IMG/VR virus record: IMGVR_UViG_3300021420_000028
Coordinates: 1-64,000 of that record
Origin: a virus
Reading direction: 5' to 3' (one strand)
DNA: 64,000 nucleotides
Shown: positions 63,088 through 64,000 of the stretch, one piece after another
How the letters are laid out: each line of letters opens with the position of its first letter
Numbering within the stretch: position 1 is the stretch's first letter
Notes under the pieces: generated by a model
Seen by the model: only the letters and a program-made list of their open reading frames with translations
Database searches by the model: none
What the model was told of the DNA's origin: nothing
Position numbers and translations under genes: made by a program

Positions 63088-64000
63088 TTCGAATACCTCG
63101 ATCCCAACGATGCCTCGGCGTCAAGGGGCAAACCGGGAAGCCACGAAGGCGTCCGGCACATTTCCAGCCGGCACAGTTCCAATGTCTCTTCCGCCTTCGA
63201 GTTGTCAGGAATCAACAGCAGGAGTTCGTCGTAGGGCCAGTTCAAGCTCCTGATCCCATACTGGCGCTTGATCCGGATCATGGCCTGGCTGACGTGCACG
63301 CGCGACACAAATTCCATGATGTTCTGGCACAACTTAGAGGGCCACATCTTTTTCCAGCCGCGCTTGACCTTCATCCGCCAGTAGCCGTTGCGCTCGAAGT
63401 CGCGACAGTCCTCGCCGACATCCGGCCGGTGGAATTCGAGAGTATCGTACAGCATGGCTTGCCCTGACGGAAGAATTAACTTGTGATCTTTCACTAAGAA
63501 TGGCCCCCAGTCCATCGGCGGGCCGCCCGCGAGGCGCGAAATGATCCTTCCGCACTGCGCCCAGTACCCCGTGTTAGGAGCGCAAACAGCCGGATGACTG
63601 TCACGGAAAATTGTCACGAAGCGGTCGGCTTCTTCCAGGCTCATGTCGACCGGAGGACCGTACAAGCCGGCCTTAGCCGTCTTCTGGAACTGTTTGGCGG
63701 CCGCCCCATAAATACACATGAGATTCGCTTGTTTCGAGCAACCTCTTTTTTGTTCCATTTCCAGTTTGCGAGGGTCGTCCTTGCCGGGCTTGTAAATTTC
63801 TTCGCCGTAAAACTCGCAGGCCAATGGTATATAGGGATCCTCGCCGCGACGAAGCCGCTCTACCACGTCGTCTTGCCCCGCCAGCTTCATCGCGAACCTG
63901 AATTCAACCTGCGAAGCATCAACCGGCCCTAGCAGATATCCTTTCGGCGCCAAAATCGAACGTCGGATAGCGGAACCACGCTTGAAGTTGAGCCAGTTCG
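63084..64000 (-). CDS. Family A DNA polymerase (C-terminal part, runs off window)
   Basis: Open to the right edge with no stop; 305 codons visible. Motif A GPVDASQVEFRFAMKLAG, motif B KRGCSKQANLMCIYGAAAKQF, motif C as NWPYDELLLLIPDN (YDE where E. coli Pol I has HDE). Replicative polymerase of the phage. The N-terminal exonuclease domain, if any, lies outside. The start codon is outside the window. Confidence 0.9.
   Translation of the reverse strand, partial: NWLNFKRGSAIRRSILAPKGYLLGPVDASQVEFRFAMKLAGQDDVVERLRRGEDPYIPLACEFYGEEIYKPGKDDPRKLEMEQKRGCSKQANLMCIYGAAAKQFQKTAKAGLYGPPVDMSLEEADRFVTIFRDSHPAVCAPNTGYWAQCGRIISRLAGGPPMDWGPFLVKDHKLILPSGQAMLYDTLEFHRPDVGEDCRDFERNGYWRMKVKRGWKKMWPSKLCQNIMEFVSRVHVSQAMIRIKRQYGIRSLNWPYDELLLLIPDNSKAEETLELCRLEMCRTPSWLPGLPLDAEASLGSRYSK

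Overview
The window is most likely a large part of the genome of a tailed, short-tailed (podovirus-like) double-stranded DNA phage or prophage. The evidence is a TerL-type terminase, portal, scaffold-like protein, major capsid protein, two paralogous head-tail adaptor-like proteins, a P22-gp10/nozzle-like protein and a run of very large Ala/Gln-rich internal (ejection) protein candidates. No tape measure, sheath or tail-tube gene was seen. A GcrA-type cell-cycle regulator, high GC and the style of the small genes point to an alphaproteobacterial host, possibly Rhizobiales-like. Both ends of the window cut through the genome, because a family A DNA polymerase runs off the right edge.

Layout. 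(1) 0.1-4.7 kb, rightward: Prim-Pol/VapE-type primase-helicase, an intergenic block full of GTAAC/GTTAC repeats (origin candidate), and a DUF932 protein. (2) 4.7-6.5 kb: terminator-like hairpins, several tiny ORFs, and a small leftward operon headed by a regulator-like gene behind a perfect 9-bp-arm palindrome. (3) 6.5-18.4 kb, rightward accessory region: GcrA, a HiPIP-like Cys protein, RHH and other small proteins, then a sugar/nucleotide module (RGP-like and other glycosyltransferases, ThyX with a DUF3310-like N-terminus, NAD-dependent epimerase, serine recombinase, HAD protein, TPR-GT9-like protein, FkbM methyltransferase) and a run of short overlapping ORFs. (4) 18.4-44.5 kb, rightward structural module, interrupted by two HNH genes and a leftward two-gene cassette at 23.9-24.5 kb. 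(5) 44.5-55.6 kb, rightward tail-fibre/spike and lysis module. At least five consecutive-region proteins begin with Sec-type signal peptides. It also holds a membrane-anchored dual-domain endolysin and a sedolisin (S53) peptidase. (6) 64.0-55.7 kb, leftward replication/recombination module: PolA, Cas4/RecB-like nuclease, VRR-NUC nuclease, SNF2-type helicase, HNH, Zn-ribbon proteins and an AT-hook protein. Rightward and leftward modules converge at about 55.65 kb.

The strongest unexplained signals are four. First, a 19-bp palindrome, TGTAGTG-N5-CACTACA, occurs at four intergenic places plus one degenerate copy inside a gene, and in two clear cases overlaps a TTGACA-type promoter. This suggests a dispersed operator network. 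Second, signal peptides sit on consecutive tail-spike/fibre proteins. Third, a pro-domain-less sedolisin lies next to the endolysin. Fourth, a duplicated gene-end/ribosome-binding-site unit (…VRRGEL-stop overlapping ATGA) links a series of tiny genes at 59-60 kb. No tRNA, rRNA, CRISPR array or insertion sequence was recognised by eye. All family assignments are from motif reading without database searches.
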